A stretch of DNA of 64,000 nucleotides, taken from assembly GCA_028279375.1 (NCBI GenBank), contig JANQNW010000015.1, forward strand, positions 1 to 64,000. Reading direction: 5' to 3'. Positions within the stretch are counted from its first letter, which is position 1; every line of letters begins with the position of its first letter. The notes beneath the pieces are model-generated. The model worked only from the letters and a program-made list of their open reading frames with translations, was not told the DNA's origin and searched no databases. The position numbers and the translations under genes were made by a program. Below, piece after piece: positions 28,117-37,544 of the stretch. This DNA is from Phycisphaerales bacterium (GTDB lineage: Bacteria > Planctomycetota > Phycisphaerae > Phycisphaerales > UBA1924).

Positions 28117-28692
28117 TTACCGGTCGAAATAGCGCTTCGTGTTCTCATCCTCACGCAGGGCGTTCAGAGCATGATGGAGGCGGGATTTCACCGTCCCCAG
28201 CGGGATCTCGAGCGCCTCGGCGATCTCCGCCATGCTGAAGTCATCCACGAATCGCATCAGCACCACCTCGCGCTGGGGCTCCGGAAGCAGGCGCACCACG
28301 GCATGCAGCGTCTCGAGCTCCCACCCCGTCTCGTTCGGCGCGTGAGCCGCGATATCCAGCGACTGCGGATCAACGGGGTTCGCCCGAGCCTTCTTGCGCC
28401 GGTGAGAGAGGGCGCAATTGCGCACGACCGGATAGAGGAACGTCGTCAGCTTGGCGCGCAGCTCAAAGCCCGGGAAGCGTCCGAAAAAGTAGATGAACGT
28501 CTCCTGCAGCACGTCCATCGCATCCTCTCGATCGCCGGTGAAGCGCAGGGCGAGACGGGCGACGTAATCGCGATGACGCTCGTAAAGCTGCGAGAGAGCG
28601 CTCTGGTCGCCCCGGTTGGCCCGATCGACGAGGTCGAGATCGACCCTGGGAATGTTGGCGCGGGCGCCGGATGGAGGAGGATCGCTCGTCAT
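28117..28692 (-). CDS. ECF-type RNA polymerase sigma factor
   Basis: 191 residues with region 2 (DQSALSQLYERHRDYVARLA, DREDAMDVLQETFIYFFGRF) and region 4 (LPEPQREVVLMRFVDDFSMA, GTVKSRLHHALNALREDE). First gene of the four-gene operon with the dockerin membrane protein, cohesin-like protein and VIT/VWA lipoprotein. The ATG at 28692 was chosen; an ATG at 28740 would add 16 residues. Neither has a good Shine-Dalgarno. By analogy with other ECF systems it probably autoregulates its own operon. Confidence 0.9.
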   Translation of the reverse strand: MTSDPPPSGARANIPRVDLDLVDRANRGDQSALSQLYERHRDYVARLALRFTGDREDAMDVLQETFIYFFGRFPGFELRAKLTTFLYPVVRNCALSHRRKKARANPVDPQSLDIAAHAPNETGWELETLHAVVRLLPEPQREVVLMRFVDDFSMAEIAEALEIPLGTVKSRLHHALNALREDENTKRYFDR

Positions 28693-28878
28693 GGAGAGGA
28701 CCGAAGGAGCGCGGGCGCCCGAGACCATGGCGTCGCCCATGAGACTATCGATGCGCGCCGAAGTTTCACGAATTGCTCACAATTCGGAGGCACAGGTCGC
28801 CTATCATGGGATGGACAGGTGGTGGGCGCTTCTCGCGTGGGGGCGAGGGCGCTCCTGCTTCCGCAAGAGGAGCAGATC

Positions 28879-29178
28879 ATGTTGATTGAGATGCCGAAGA
28901 ACACTGGCGAGCGCCGGCTGATCGATCTCCGTTCGGTTGGACCGGCCACGATGGACGACTTCGAGTTGCTCGGCGTGTCGAGCGTGCAGGAGCTTGCGGA
29001 TTGCAACGCTCAGGAGTTGTTCGACCGCCTCTGCGAACTGCGCGGCGAGCCTCTGGATCGCTGCTGCGAGGATGTCTTCGCCTGCGCAATCGCGCAGGCG
29101 CGCGATCCGGAGCTGCCGCGCGATCAGTGTGACTGGTGGTTCTGGTCAGCTGAGCGCAAGCGCCGCGAAGACATCTGA
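28879..29178 (+). CDS. Helix-hairpin-helix (Cdd1-type) protein
   Basis: 99 residues beginning with a helix-hairpin-helix (RLIDLRSVGPATMDDFELLG, VSSVQELADCNAQELFDRLC). The later part contains CCEDVFACAIAQARDP and CDWWFWSAERKRRED, the conserved pattern of the Cdd1 family (pathogenicity-locus protein) found widely in bacteria. Presumed nucleic-acid binding; function unknown. AGGAG lies eight bases before the ATG. Followed by its own terminator. Confidence 0.8.
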   Translation: MLIEMPKNTGERRLIDLRSVGPATMDDFELLGVSSVQELADCNAQELFDRLCELRGEPLDRCCEDVFACAIAQARDPELPRDQCDWWFWSAERKRREDI

Positions 29179-29683
29179 TCTCTTCGATCCAAACTCAAAA
29201 GAAAAACACCCCCGGCTTTCCTGGCCGGGGGGTTTTCTTTGAGTGCTTGGTCTGTTGCGAGCGTTGACCGCGTCCCGGTGATGGGGAGGTGTCGCGGCGC
29301 CCTGTTGGCTTCGCGTGCGTGTAGTGCGAAGGCTGTCGAGGGCCAGGCCGTCAGTCGCAGTCGCGACTCGCGTGATCGTGACGACACGTGCGCCTGTCTT
29401 CGGGGCGGCGCTGCCCGTCTACGCTCTTCGGTGGATCATCTCGCATGCTTCGAAACTCCCTCATGAGGAAGACAACAAGTCGGATGAGCTACAACGATGA
29501 GCGCATTCTAAATCGCGCGCACGCGACTGCCAGCGCAAAACACCGAGTTTGCGCGCGCTCATGCAAAATGCCCAACGCAAGGGAGTTGCGCGCATGAATA
29601 ACGACGATTGAGACGGCAGGAATTGCCGAAAACATGTCCGGACGTTGTGCGCGCTTCGCCTTCCGGCTTCAGCGCGCTTCCGC
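29179..29683. other. Gene-free stretch
   Basis: After the terminator at 29209-29240 there are about 440 bases with no supportable gene. The right half is rich in alternating GTGCGC/GCGCGCA words (for example around 29515-29600), as are other intergenic regions of this window. Confidence 0.4.
29209..29240 (+). terminator. Intrinsic terminator of the helix-hairpin-helix gene
   Basis: CCCCCGGC (29209-29216) pairs with GCCGGGGG (29224-29231), loop of 7, followed by TTTTCTTT; 31 bases after the stop. Confidence 0.9.
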
Positions 29684-30514
29684 CTACATCTTCGTCAGCG
29701 TCTCAGCGTGCAGATCGAGCGCCTTGTGAATGCAGTCGATCGACTCTTCATACACGCCGTCCGCCGCAGCAGACCAGGCGCGATTCACCTGGCGCTCCAT
29801 CGCGGCGAAGCGATCCATGAGCTCCGCGTAGCCGCCGAGATGGAGTTTGTTCACCAGCGCCGGGCGCGCATCGATGAACGGCATGATGTGCAGCTTCATC
29901 GCCTCGTCCAGGCGCTCGATGATCATGTGCAGGCGATCGTCCTCGTTCGCCGTGATCGGCAGATCGCGCGCAAGGCCCTCGAGAATCCCGCCGATCGCGG
30001 CAAGCGCCGCCTCCGGCGACTCCTCTTCCGGCGCGCCTTCCTTCGGCGCCGCAGCCTCGATCTCAGCCTTCGTCGCCGCGCGAACCATCATCGAACCCAC
30101 GAAGAGCCCGACCGACGACAGCGCAAAGACCCACCAGTACTTCCAGCGGCTGAACGAGAACTTCTTGAGCTGAATCGCGTTCGCGTTCGTCGCGCGAAGC
30201 TCCTCGAGACGCTCCGGCGTGACCATCGTGCCATCCGTGTCGAGATCCGACGCGATCAGTGGCCCCGGCGTGCGCCGCTGCACCGTGTATTGCTCAGCGG
30301 TGATTTCACCCCGGTCGTACTCACGTCGCACGTCGGCGCGCATTTCATCAGTAATCGGCGTGATCCCCGCGCCGCCCGCGAGGCGGGCGAAGTCGTCCTC
30401 GCCGACCCGGAAGGCGTCGTCACTCAGCGAGACCGGCGCGAGATACGCCGTCGCCGCGCTGAGCATCGCGGTGACAAGGCTGATCGTCAGGAGCAGGTTC
30501 CCAATCAGTTTCAT
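29684..30514 (-). CDS. Membrane protein with EF-hand-like loop, companion of OPT transporter
   Basis: 276 residues. An N-terminal hydrophobic segment (LLLTISLVTAMLSAATAYLA) and a second at about 125-145 (YWWVFALSSVGLFVGSMMV) bracket an outside domain. That domain contains DLDTDGTMVTPE, a perfect 12-residue EF-hand calcium loop (D1, D3, D5, G6, E12). A cytoplasmic helical domain of about 130 residues follows. I recognise no family. It starts 14 bp after the OPT transporter stop and is almost certainly cotranscribed; an accessory subunit role is inferred. Confidence 0.7.
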   Translation of the reverse strand: MKLIGNLLLTISLVTAMLSAATAYLAPVSLSDDAFRVGEDDFARLAGGAGITPITDEMRADVRREYDRGEITAEQYTVQRRTPGPLIASDLDTDGTMVTPERLEELRATNANAIQLKKFSFSRWKYWWVFALSSVGLFVGSMMVRAATKAEIEAAAPKEGAPEEESPEAALAAIGGILEGLARDLPITANEDDRLHMIIERLDEAMKLHIMPFIDARPALVNKLHLGGYAELMDRFAAMERQVNRAWSAAADGVYEESIDCIHKALDLHAETLTKM

Positions 30515-30527
30515 GGCTCTTTCTCCC

Positions 30528-33149
30528 CTAGCTCTGCAACAGCACGACGAAGTTCACGCTCAGTCCGAGCAGGGCGTCGCCGACGATGAAGCCCGCCGCC
30601 AGCGGCACGCCCCATTCCTCAGCCCAGCCTCGACCCTTCCACTTGGCGATGCAGATATTGATGATGCAGCCGACGCCATACGTCGCGATGTAGTTCATCG
30701 GCAGATACATCGAAAGACCAACCAGCACGCCCAGCCCCGAGAATGACCCGAGTCCAAGCAGCGCGCCGGCGAGCGCGCCGAGCCCGTACAGCATGTAAGG
30801 CATGCTCTCGCCGCGAACACCCGTGATGATCGCCTGCAGCGCCTGCGCCTGCGGGGCCGTCGTATCCGTGCCCGGCCCCATGGCGATGCCGAACTTCTCA
30901 ATGTTCGCCGCCGCAATCAGCAGCAGCACCATCATCGAGATCACCGGCCCGATGCCCGTCGAGATCAACTCGAACGTCTGCTGACGCTTCGGCTGGGCGC
31001 CGACGATATAGCCCGTCTTCAGATCCGCCATCATGTCCGCCGCACAGGTGATGGCGACGCAGAGCGCCGCTCCAATCATCACTGCGCCGAGTTGATCGCC
31101 GACACCTGCTAACACCATCACCAATACGACGGTGATCAACGCCATGCCCGAGATCGGCGACCAGTCCGTCATACCCGTGCATTGCGAGATGATGATGCCT
31201 GCGAACCAGATCCATCCCGCGCCGATGAGCGCGATGATCAACGCCCGCATCGGCCTGCCGAGACCGAACTTCTTGAGAATGCCCGGGCGACTCGCCTTGA
31301 TCGTCTCGAGATACGCCAGTCGCTGAGCGTCGTCCCATTCGTTGACGAAGATGTCGCGCGACGCTTCGGTCTCGAAGCCGAGCGTGTATCCCGTCGTTGT
31401 CTCATGCGTCGCCCCGACGTCGATGAGCACGCGCTGTGAGACTGGATCCGTCGTGTTCACGGCTCGCCCGCCGACGTAGTACGCCGCTCCATACAGGAAC
31501 AACGCCGACACGATCACCGCCGCGATCAGCACGCCGATGCCAAGCTCATCCTTCGCCGCCTTGCCGCCGCCGGCCGAGGCGATGCTCTTGAGCGCTTCCT
31601 TGATCGCCGGCGCCGAGGCGATCACGCCCATCAGGGCGCCGCCCAGCAGCAGCCCGATGCCCAGCGGCCGGTTGATCCCGCCATAGCCAAAGCCCGGCGC
31701 CTGGTCGGAGCTGATCGTGTCCGGCATCCATCCCATCGAATACAGGAATGGGTTGATCACCAGATACGCCAGCACGCCGCCCGCGAGCACGAAGAGGCCC
31801 GCGCGGCCCGTCAGGTATCCCGCGCCGAGCGCAAAGGGCGCCAGCGCAAAGAGCAGCTGCGCATGAGGCGGGAAGCCGAGAATGCGCCCCGCGTCGATAT
31901 TCGTATTGTCGATGAGCAGGTCCGGCCGCCCGTTGCCATCGCGATCGACCTCGCGCGTCAGCACCTCGTCTTCCGTGCCGAGCCCGTTGTACGCGTAGTC
32001 CACCGTGCCGGCGGTGTCATCGACCTCCCGACCCGCGCGAACATTCAGATCGGAGTAGCCGAACATGGGCTTGCCCGCCCAGTCCGCTTTCTTCGATCGA
32101 AGGTCGCCCCACTCGGCGGAGCCCTCTGAAGCCGCAAGCGCCCGCCGTGCAAGCTCATCCTTGTAGCCGTTGATCGTGTGAGCGCCGACCGCGTACTCAT
32201 CATTGATCGACCGAAGCGCCGAGACCTTCGCCTCCGCCACGCGATCCTTCAAGGCCTCGACCGCGTCCACTTGCTTCGGATCAATCCCCGTCGCGCGGCT
32301 CGCCTGCAGGTCCGCCCGCGCAAGCTTCAGCTCATTCTGCAATCGCCCGTGCGCGTAGACGGCTTCCGGCGCCGACTCCTGGTCGATCCACGAAGCGATC
32401 ATCTCCGTGCGGATCTTGTCCTCGAAACTTATTTTCTCGTTGTAGACAAGCTCATCCAGCTCATCGAGCGACGCCAGAGATTCAATGGCGTACAGCTGGT
32501 GCGGCGCCGCAAGCAGGGCGCTCACGATGATGCCGATCAGCAGGATGACCGATTTCTTGGCGCCTGCGCCGGGCGACTTCAGAATCGCGCCGACCGCCGT
32601 CGCGGAGGGGAAACGCAGACGCTCGATATCGAGCATCTGCTTGCGCAACGGCACGATGAATGCGCCGCCGAGGATCGCCCCCGTCACGCACGCAAGCGTC
32701 AGGAGCCAGAAGTTCGTATTCGGTGTCTTGCCTTCGACAAGTGGAATGCCAATCAGGAAGAGCACGGGCACCGTGAAGATCACGCCCGAGTTCGGCGTGT
32801 TCACCGCCGAGCCGATCGTCTGCCCGATGTTCACCTCGAGGATCGTGCCGCGCCGCAGCACGCCGCGAAGCACGCCGAAGCCCAGCACGGCCGCAATCGC
32901 GCTGCCAACGATCGTGAAGCCGATCTTCAGACCCGCGTACGTGATCGCCGCATTCATCACGGCGCCCACGATCACGCCGAAGATGATCGCGCTGATCGTC
33001 ACCTCGCGATACCGGGTCTGGAACAACCCGGTGGCCTTGCCCGAGGGCGCGTCCAGGCGCCGCTCCTCCGCCTTCATCTCGGCTCGGCTCCCGATGCCGG
33101 GGGTCGTTGGCTCCTCGTGCGGAGGAATCGGCCCTTGGTCGTCACTCAT
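30528..33149 (-). CDS. OPT-family oligopeptide/metal-chelate transporter
   Basis: 873 residues, about 15 membrane segments. The OPT signature region is present (SAIIFGVIVGAVMNAAITYA and EVNIGQTIGSAVNTPNSGVI). OPT proteins import oligopeptides, glutathione or metal-siderophore complexes across the inner membrane. A hydrophilic insertion at about residues 215-420, absent from ordinary members, carries a helical region and a calcium-loop-like DRDGNGRPDLLID. A second, shorter insertion lies at about 560-620. Start ATG at 33149. Forms a two-gene unit with the membrane protein downstream. Confidence 0.88.
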   Translation of the reverse strand: MSDDQGPIPPHEEPTTPGIGSRAEMKAEERRLDAPSGKATGLFQTRYREVTISAIIFGVIVGAVMNAAITYAGLKIGFTIVGSAIAAVLGFGVLRGVLRRGTILEVNIGQTIGSAVNTPNSGVIFTVPVLFLIGIPLVEGKTPNTNFWLLTLACVTGAILGGAFIVPLRKQMLDIERLRFPSATAVGAILKSPGAGAKKSVILLIGIIVSALLAAPHQLYAIESLASLDELDELVYNEKISFEDKIRTEMIASWIDQESAPEAVYAHGRLQNELKLARADLQASRATGIDPKQVDAVEALKDRVAEAKVSALRSINDEYAVGAHTINGYKDELARRALAASEGSAEWGDLRSKKADWAGKPMFGYSDLNVRAGREVDDTAGTVDYAYNGLGTEDEVLTREVDRDGNGRPDLLIDNTNIDAGRILGFPPHAQLLFALAPFALGAGYLTGRAGLFVLAGGVLAYLVINPFLYSMGWMPDTISSDQAPGFGYGGINRPLGIGLLLGGALMGVIASAPAIKEALKSIASAGGGKAAKDELGIGVLIAAVIVSALFLYGAAYYVGGRAVNTTDPVSQRVLIDVGATHETTTGYTLGFETEASRDIFVNEWDDAQRLAYLETIKASRPGILKKFGLGRPMRALIIALIGAGWIWFAGIIISQCTGMTDWSPISGMALITVVLVMVLAGVGDQLGAVMIGAALCVAITCAADMMADLKTGYIVGAQPKRQQTFELISTGIGPVISMMVLLLIAAANIEKFGIAMGPGTDTTAPQAQALQAIITGVRGESMPYMLYGLGALAGALLGLGSFSGLGVLVGLSMYLPMNYIATYGVGCIINICIAKWKGRGWAEEWGVPLAAGFIVGDALLGLSVNFVVLLQS

Positions 33150-33332
33150 CGCGCGTGTCTCCCGTCGGCGGCGTCATGCCGCGCCGTGGTCGTGGCATGG
33201 TGCAGTCTCCGCCTTCTTTTCACAAGCGCAGAAAATGACTCCGAGGGATCATCCACACCCCGTCGAATGGCCCATCAACCCCGTTTTTTCGATTTCAGGC
33301 GCGTCGCCGACGCCCGGAGGAGCGCGGCGCGC

Positions 33333-33695
33333 TCACTCCTCGGCCTGGGCCGCGACGAACTCGTCCGCCAGCGCCTCGGCGTCCTCATCAGAGATCGGCT
33401 CTTCCTCGTCCTTCTCGATGGCCACGCCCACCGGCCCGAGAGCCTCGATCCGCGTCCGCACGTCGCCCACGAAGGAGAGCTTGATCCCGAAGTTCTCGCC
33501 GATCTTGAAGGCCACCCCGGATCCCACGGGCTTGTTGTTCACCCGCAGCTCCAGCTCCTCCTCGGCGCTCTTGGGCAACTCGACGATCGACCCCGGCGTC
33601 AGCGCCAGCACGGCGTCCGTCGGCATCTCCGTCTCGCCGATCACCACGACGATCGGCACCTCCAGCCTCAGAATGCCCTCGACCTTCGAGTCCAT
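33333..33695 (-). CDS. FliN/SpoA-domain protein
   Basis: 120 residues with a SpoA (surface presentation of antigens) domain: VPIVVVIGETEMPTDAVLAL, then SIVELPKSAEEELELRVNNK, then GVAFKIGENFGIKLSFVGDV. It matches the C-terminal domain of FliN/FliM, which forms the flagellar C-ring switch. An acidic C-terminal tail follows. No other motor gene is adjacent, so it is an orphan FliN-type protein. Start ATG at 33695. Confidence 0.85.
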   Translation of the reverse strand: MDSKVEGILRLEVPIVVVIGETEMPTDAVLALTPGSIVELPKSAEEELELRVNNKPVGSGVAFKIGENFGIKLSFVGDVRTRIEALGPVGVAIEKDEEEPISDEDAEALADEFVAAQAEE

Positions 33696-33750
33696 ACCCG
33701 GATATCGGCGAGGTCGGGCAGAGGGCTGCAGATGGATCAGGCCGCGATCT

Positions 33751-35688
33751 CTAATCCTCCATCAGCAGCTCCAGCAGATCCACGATGTGCGCATTGAGTT
33801 GCGCCTGCGTCAGGCCCGAGATGTACGAGTCGTACGCCTCGATCGTGCTGAACCCGAGCTGCTGAAGGACAGCCGGAGCTGGCGTTCCACTTGTTGACTG
33901 CGCGCTCTGCTGAGTTGCGGAGGATGCGAGCGAACCACCGCCTCCGCCGCCCATCATCATCGACGCGCCGCCGCAGGGACCCCAGTAGCTCAGCACATTC
34001 GCGAGATCCACCGCGCCGACGTCCCGGTCGCCGGAGAGATCGGACGTGCATTGCGCAGGAGGTGGGTTCGGGCATGGTCCCCATGACCCGACGACGATCG
34101 CCAGGTCGGAGGCTGCGACCTGTCCATCCCCATCGAGATCTCCAGGGCAGGACGTCGCCACGGTGAAGGCGTATACATAACCCTCGTCCGTCGCGTCATC
34201 AACGCCCACGAGCGGTGCTCCCGTAACGCCGTCACATACGAGCGCGCCGCTTCCGCTGCGCACGGGACGAATCTCATAGTCGTAGTTCTGCCACAGCTTG
34301 AACTCTGACGATGGGTCGTTGTGGATTCGAAGGCTTCGATCTTGTTCATCGAATGAATATGTGAAGCCGTCGCCCGTCGGGTCTCCGGTGACGTCATCCC
34401 AGCTTCCGGCGGAGTTGACATGCCGGCGCTTGATGGTCACGGGCGCATGTTGACTGAGGTCCGTCGATGTCACAGGCCCGTATTGACGCGCGAGCGCGCC
34501 GCCGGCGAGATACTCGCCTGAAACGGGGAAGACTGCCGACGAATCAACCGGATCGCAGGATTCCTCGTGCAGTTTGAACGGCGCCAGCCCGACGCTGCCG
34601 CCGCCGAGTGAGGCGGCGGTGTTTATGTACTCGTCTCCGGACAGGGACGCGCCGTTGACTTTGATATCGCCATCCCACGAGGACGATGAGTTTGCCTGAT
34701 TGATGATGATCTGGCCGGCGAGACCGTCAGTTCCCATGAGATCGAGCGACCCACTTGCATCGAACGTCCCCCCGATCTGATAGAGCGCAGTAGCGCTCAT
34801 GGGCTCCTCGATCTCAACGTCTGCGAAGAATGAACCGGCGACATCCAGCGATTGGAGACTCTTCATTGTCATTTCGCTCGGCGCAGCGAGTAAGTCGCCT
34901 CCGATCGCCACGGAGTCGACATCATGATGTCCCGTAAAACCCTCGCCGGTTGAGCCAATGCGGATTGTTGCGTCGCCTTCTATCTGAATCTGACCAATTC
35001 TCTCCGGTGAAAAGATCTCAGGCGTTCTGTTATCGAAATCTGATACGGACCCCATTACGACAACGGAGTTGATCTCACCGGAGTTGTTCAAGATACCGCC
35101 GCCCAGAATCGAGCTATCCGTTTGCGCCAATTCGAAGTCCTGTCCCACGCCGGTTGCTAAATCATTCGCGATCACGTCGGCATACCAATTTCCGCCGATG
35201 TTGATTTCACCGCATCGGGAGACTTGGAATGACCGAGGCTCTCCGAGGTTTGGACTTCCGATGTAACCAGCAATGCTGATTTGGCTCAATGTTACACGAG
35301 TCGTAGTTGGTTCAACTACCTGTATCGACTCGATTCCGCTGATCGTAGATCGAGTCGACGAATCGAACTCTTTATAGATTATAAGAGTGTAGATTCCTTC
35401 GACGAATTCCATGTTCTCATCGATTGCTTGCTCGAAGATTATCTCCTCGATTACGTCCGTCGTGCTGTTTGAATCTAGACCGACTAGGCACGGTCCGCCG
35501 CCCTGTCCGGCGTCTTGCTGAATAGTCACTTTGTATCGATTTGATCCGGGCAACCCGACTTCATCGATGGTGATGAATCCGTTGGAATTGAGCCAGGCGT
35601 AGACTGCAGCTTGCGCATTCCCCAGACCTAACCCAAGTGCCGCAGCAACGGCTAAAGCCTGACAGACTGATCTTCGACCAACAATCAT
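33751..35688 (-). CDS. Large secreted dockerin-repeat protein
   Basis: 645 residues. Signal peptide (ALAVAAALGLGLGNAQA), a long beta-strand-rich region (about 25-480) with repeated short GGxWYADV/GGDLLAAP-like strands, and two dockerin-type loops at about 520-580 (GDLDGDGQVAASDLAIVVGS; SDLSGDRDVGAVDLANVLSY). A Gly/Ser linker and a short helical tail complete it. No CTERM anchor. GAGGAG upstream of the ATG and a 4-bp overlap with the SUMF1-like gene make these an operon. The DNA from about 34600 onward is visibly more AT-rich than its surroundings. Confidence 0.75.
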   Translation of the reverse strand: MIVGRRSVCQALAVAAALGLGLGNAQAAVYAWLNSNGFITIDEVGLPGSNRYKVTIQQDAGQGGGPCLVGLDSNSTTDVIEEIIFEQAIDENMEFVEGIYTLIIYKEFDSSTRSTISGIESIQVVEPTTTRVTLSQISIAGYIGSPNLGEPRSFQVSRCGEINIGGNWYADVIANDLATGVGQDFELAQTDSSILGGGILNNSGEINSVVVMGSVSDFDNRTPEIFSPERIGQIQIEGDATIRIGSTGEGFTGHHDVDSVAIGGDLLAAPSEMTMKSLQSLDVAGSFFADVEIEEPMSATALYQIGGTFDASGSLDLMGTDGLAGQIIINQANSSSSWDGDIKVNGASLSGDEYINTAASLGGGSVGLAPFKLHEESCDPVDSSAVFPVSGEYLAGGALARQYGPVTSTDLSQHAPVTIKRRHVNSAGSWDDVTGDPTGDGFTYSFDEQDRSLRIHNDPSSEFKLWQNYDYEIRPVRSGSGALVCDGVTGAPLVGVDDATDEGYVYAFTVATSCPGDLDGDGQVAASDLAIVVGSWGPCPNPPPAQCTSDLSGDRDVGAVDLANVLSYWGPCGGASMMMGGGGGGSLASSATQQSAQSTSGTPAPAVLQQLGFSTIEAYDSYISGLTQAQLNAHIVDLLELLMED

Positions 35689-36731
35689 CTTCTTCTCCTC
35701 ATGAACAAGAGTGATCCAGCCATCAAGGTCGAGAGGACTGTGCTCGAAGGAACTGCTGCAGCAATCCTGAGCCCGTTGCCACCTATTAATGCGCTACGAG
35801 AGATACCTGACCCGATGATATCCAGCGGAAAGAACTCGTCCTGGTATGAATCCTGCGACCATCGCGAACCGAGCAAGACGCGTCGCTCGGGATCACCGGC
35901 GACTGTCTCAGTCCATTCTGCCTCACCTCCGGCCATATCAAGAAGTCCCCACGGACTCAGAACATCATCAAAGGATCCCGCATCCAGCGGGAATACACTG
36001 CCGGCAGGGCCAGCGTTCCGCTCGCCGCCTTCTTCTGGAAGCAGTCCCGGCACGCTCTCGATGTCGGAACTGTTCGGAAAGAGCCAGTAGCCGCCTTCGC
36101 CTTCGTTCTTCTCCGGATCCCAGTAACCAGCCTTGATCCACTCATCCCTCGTTGGGAGCCAGAATCGCGCATTCGGTGCATGTGATTCCTGGTGGTTGTA
36201 CGTGCCATCCGGATTCTGCGTGAATGTGCTTGTGTCGTAGACGCCCGTCTCAAACGCCTCAACGGAATCGGCTTTTCCGTTGTGCAGCCAGTTGACATAG
36301 CGTGCGGCATATTCCCAACTCATAGTCGTGGGACGATCGGGCGAGATTCCCGGCCTGATGAAGGTGCCGCTGAATCCGGCAGAAATACTGAAGCCTGTGA
36401 AGTCCGGGCTCGCAATCGTGTCGCCCGTGAGTTCGAAGTATCGCGGAGCATACGCCTGCACGAACTCGAAATGCTGCCCGACAGTCACCTCCGTCGTCGC
36501 CATGCGATACACATAGCCAACGGAGCCCCGCGGAACGTGAGAGTCCACGAAGAGCGGATTCCCCTCTTCGGGGAGCGTCGCCCGGTTCCCCGGATCGCCG
36601 ATCGTGACGAAGTCAAAGTCATAGTCATCCGACGGCGGGCTTCCGCCCCGGGCCATCGGCCCCGTCATCGACAACACTACGATCGCGCATGCGGCAGCTA
36701 CAAAACGCTTCCAACGGCTCAGTTCAACCAT
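35685..36731 (-). CDS. SUMF1/FGE-fold exported protein with PEP-CTERM-like anchor
   Basis: 348 residues: signal peptide, a formylglycine-generating-enzyme-type fold (TEVTVGQHFEFVQAY, TTMSWEYAARYVNWLHNGKA, RFWLPTRDEWIKAGYWDPEK, LLDMAGGEAEWTE), and a C-terminal VPSSTVLSTLMAGSLLFMRR sorting-type tail. The active-site cysteines of true FGE are absent (the only Cys is in the signal peptide), so catalysis of Ser/Cys oxidation is unlikely. A carbohydrate- or protein-binding surface role is more likely. It precedes the dockerin protein with a 4-bp overlap. Confidence 0.8.
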   Translation of the reverse strand: MVELSRWKRFVAAACAIVVLSMTGPMARGGSPPSDDYDFDFVTIGDPGNRATLPEEGNPLFVDSHVPRGSVGYVYRMATTEVTVGQHFEFVQAYAPRYFELTGDTIASPDFTGFSISAGFSGTFIRPGISPDRPTTMSWEYAARYVNWLHNGKADSVEAFETGVYDTSTFTQNPDGTYNHQESHAPNARFWLPTRDEWIKAGYWDPEKNEGEGGYWLFPNSSDIESVPGLLPEEGGERNAGPAGSVFPLDAGSFDDVLSPWGLLDMAGGEAEWTETVAGDPERRVLLGSRWSQDSYQDEFFPLDIIGSGISRSALIGGNGLRIAAAVPSSTVLSTLMAGSLLFMRRRR

Positions 36732-36890
36732 CTGCGTGCCTTTCCGGCGTCTGACTCTGCAACTTTCCTGTCGGATCCCTCAATCCGGTGCGCCTGCACC
36801 ATACCACGGATCGAGATCTCCACAATCCCCCACCCAAGGTGAGATCGGCGCGCAGGGCCTGCGCGCTTGCGACAAGCGGCGCCTCCGCCA

Positions 36891-37024
36891 CCCTCTCCCT
36901 GAAACGCGCAGCGAGTATGGGAGAGGGCAGGGTGAGGGCTCCCCTTCGATCCCTCCTCTAGCGCACAAGAATCAACAAGCGCACACCAGCGTTATGCCCA
37001 TCCAACCAACGCCTTCGCTCCGAT
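36891..37024. repeat. Isolated copy of the CCCTCTCCC...GGGAGAGGG repeat
   Basis: Same core as the array copies: CCCTCTCCCTGAAACGCGCA, then TATGGGAGAGGGCAGGGTGAGGG (36891-36938), and the same trailing CAACGCCTTCGC element. The core is almost identical to that of the second array copy at 37678. Confidence 0.8.
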
Positions 37025-37544
37025 CGCAGATGCGCGCATATACGCCTCCCATGTGCGCAAAGTGACCTCGCCATTTTGAAAATCACAACTCCGTGAAAAA
37101 AATATTGCGCCTTGTGCGACAGGCACTTGCGCAAAATCGCCCGCGCGCATCGCGCCGATTGCGCACACGAAACGCGCACGCCTCTCCCAATGGTGGAGGC
37201 CCACCTGATTCGCAAGGGTCGCTCTCGAAGAAGCTGATCGGCGGCAAGTCAACCGGTGGCCGAAGACGCCGCAAGACACAAACGCCGAGGCGGAGCTTCC
37301 CAAAGGCCGACCCGACCGAAACAGCGAAGCCCCCAACCCGCGTCGGTCAGCGCAAGCTGACGACACCCGGCAGCCAGCCGATCAGTCGTGCGCCCGAAGC
37401 GCCCAAGGACGCCAAAGCGCTCGATTCCGCCTCAGCATCCGCCGGCCGCCCGAAGAACCCCGAAACCGCCCGCCAGGGCGAACGACAACACGATGACGAA
37501 CGCACGCAATGCCCAGAGTGCGCGAAAGCACGCCTGCGTCGCCT

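Noticed and set aside
27865..28878. Extension of the helix-hairpin-helix gene far upstream in frame
   Set aside because: It would cover the ECF sigma and the dockerin gene antisense; the ATG at 28879 has an excellent ribosome site.
32178..33797. Long open frame antisense to the OPT transporter
   Set aside because: Arg/His/Asp-rich shadow of the transporter; no start signal or family.
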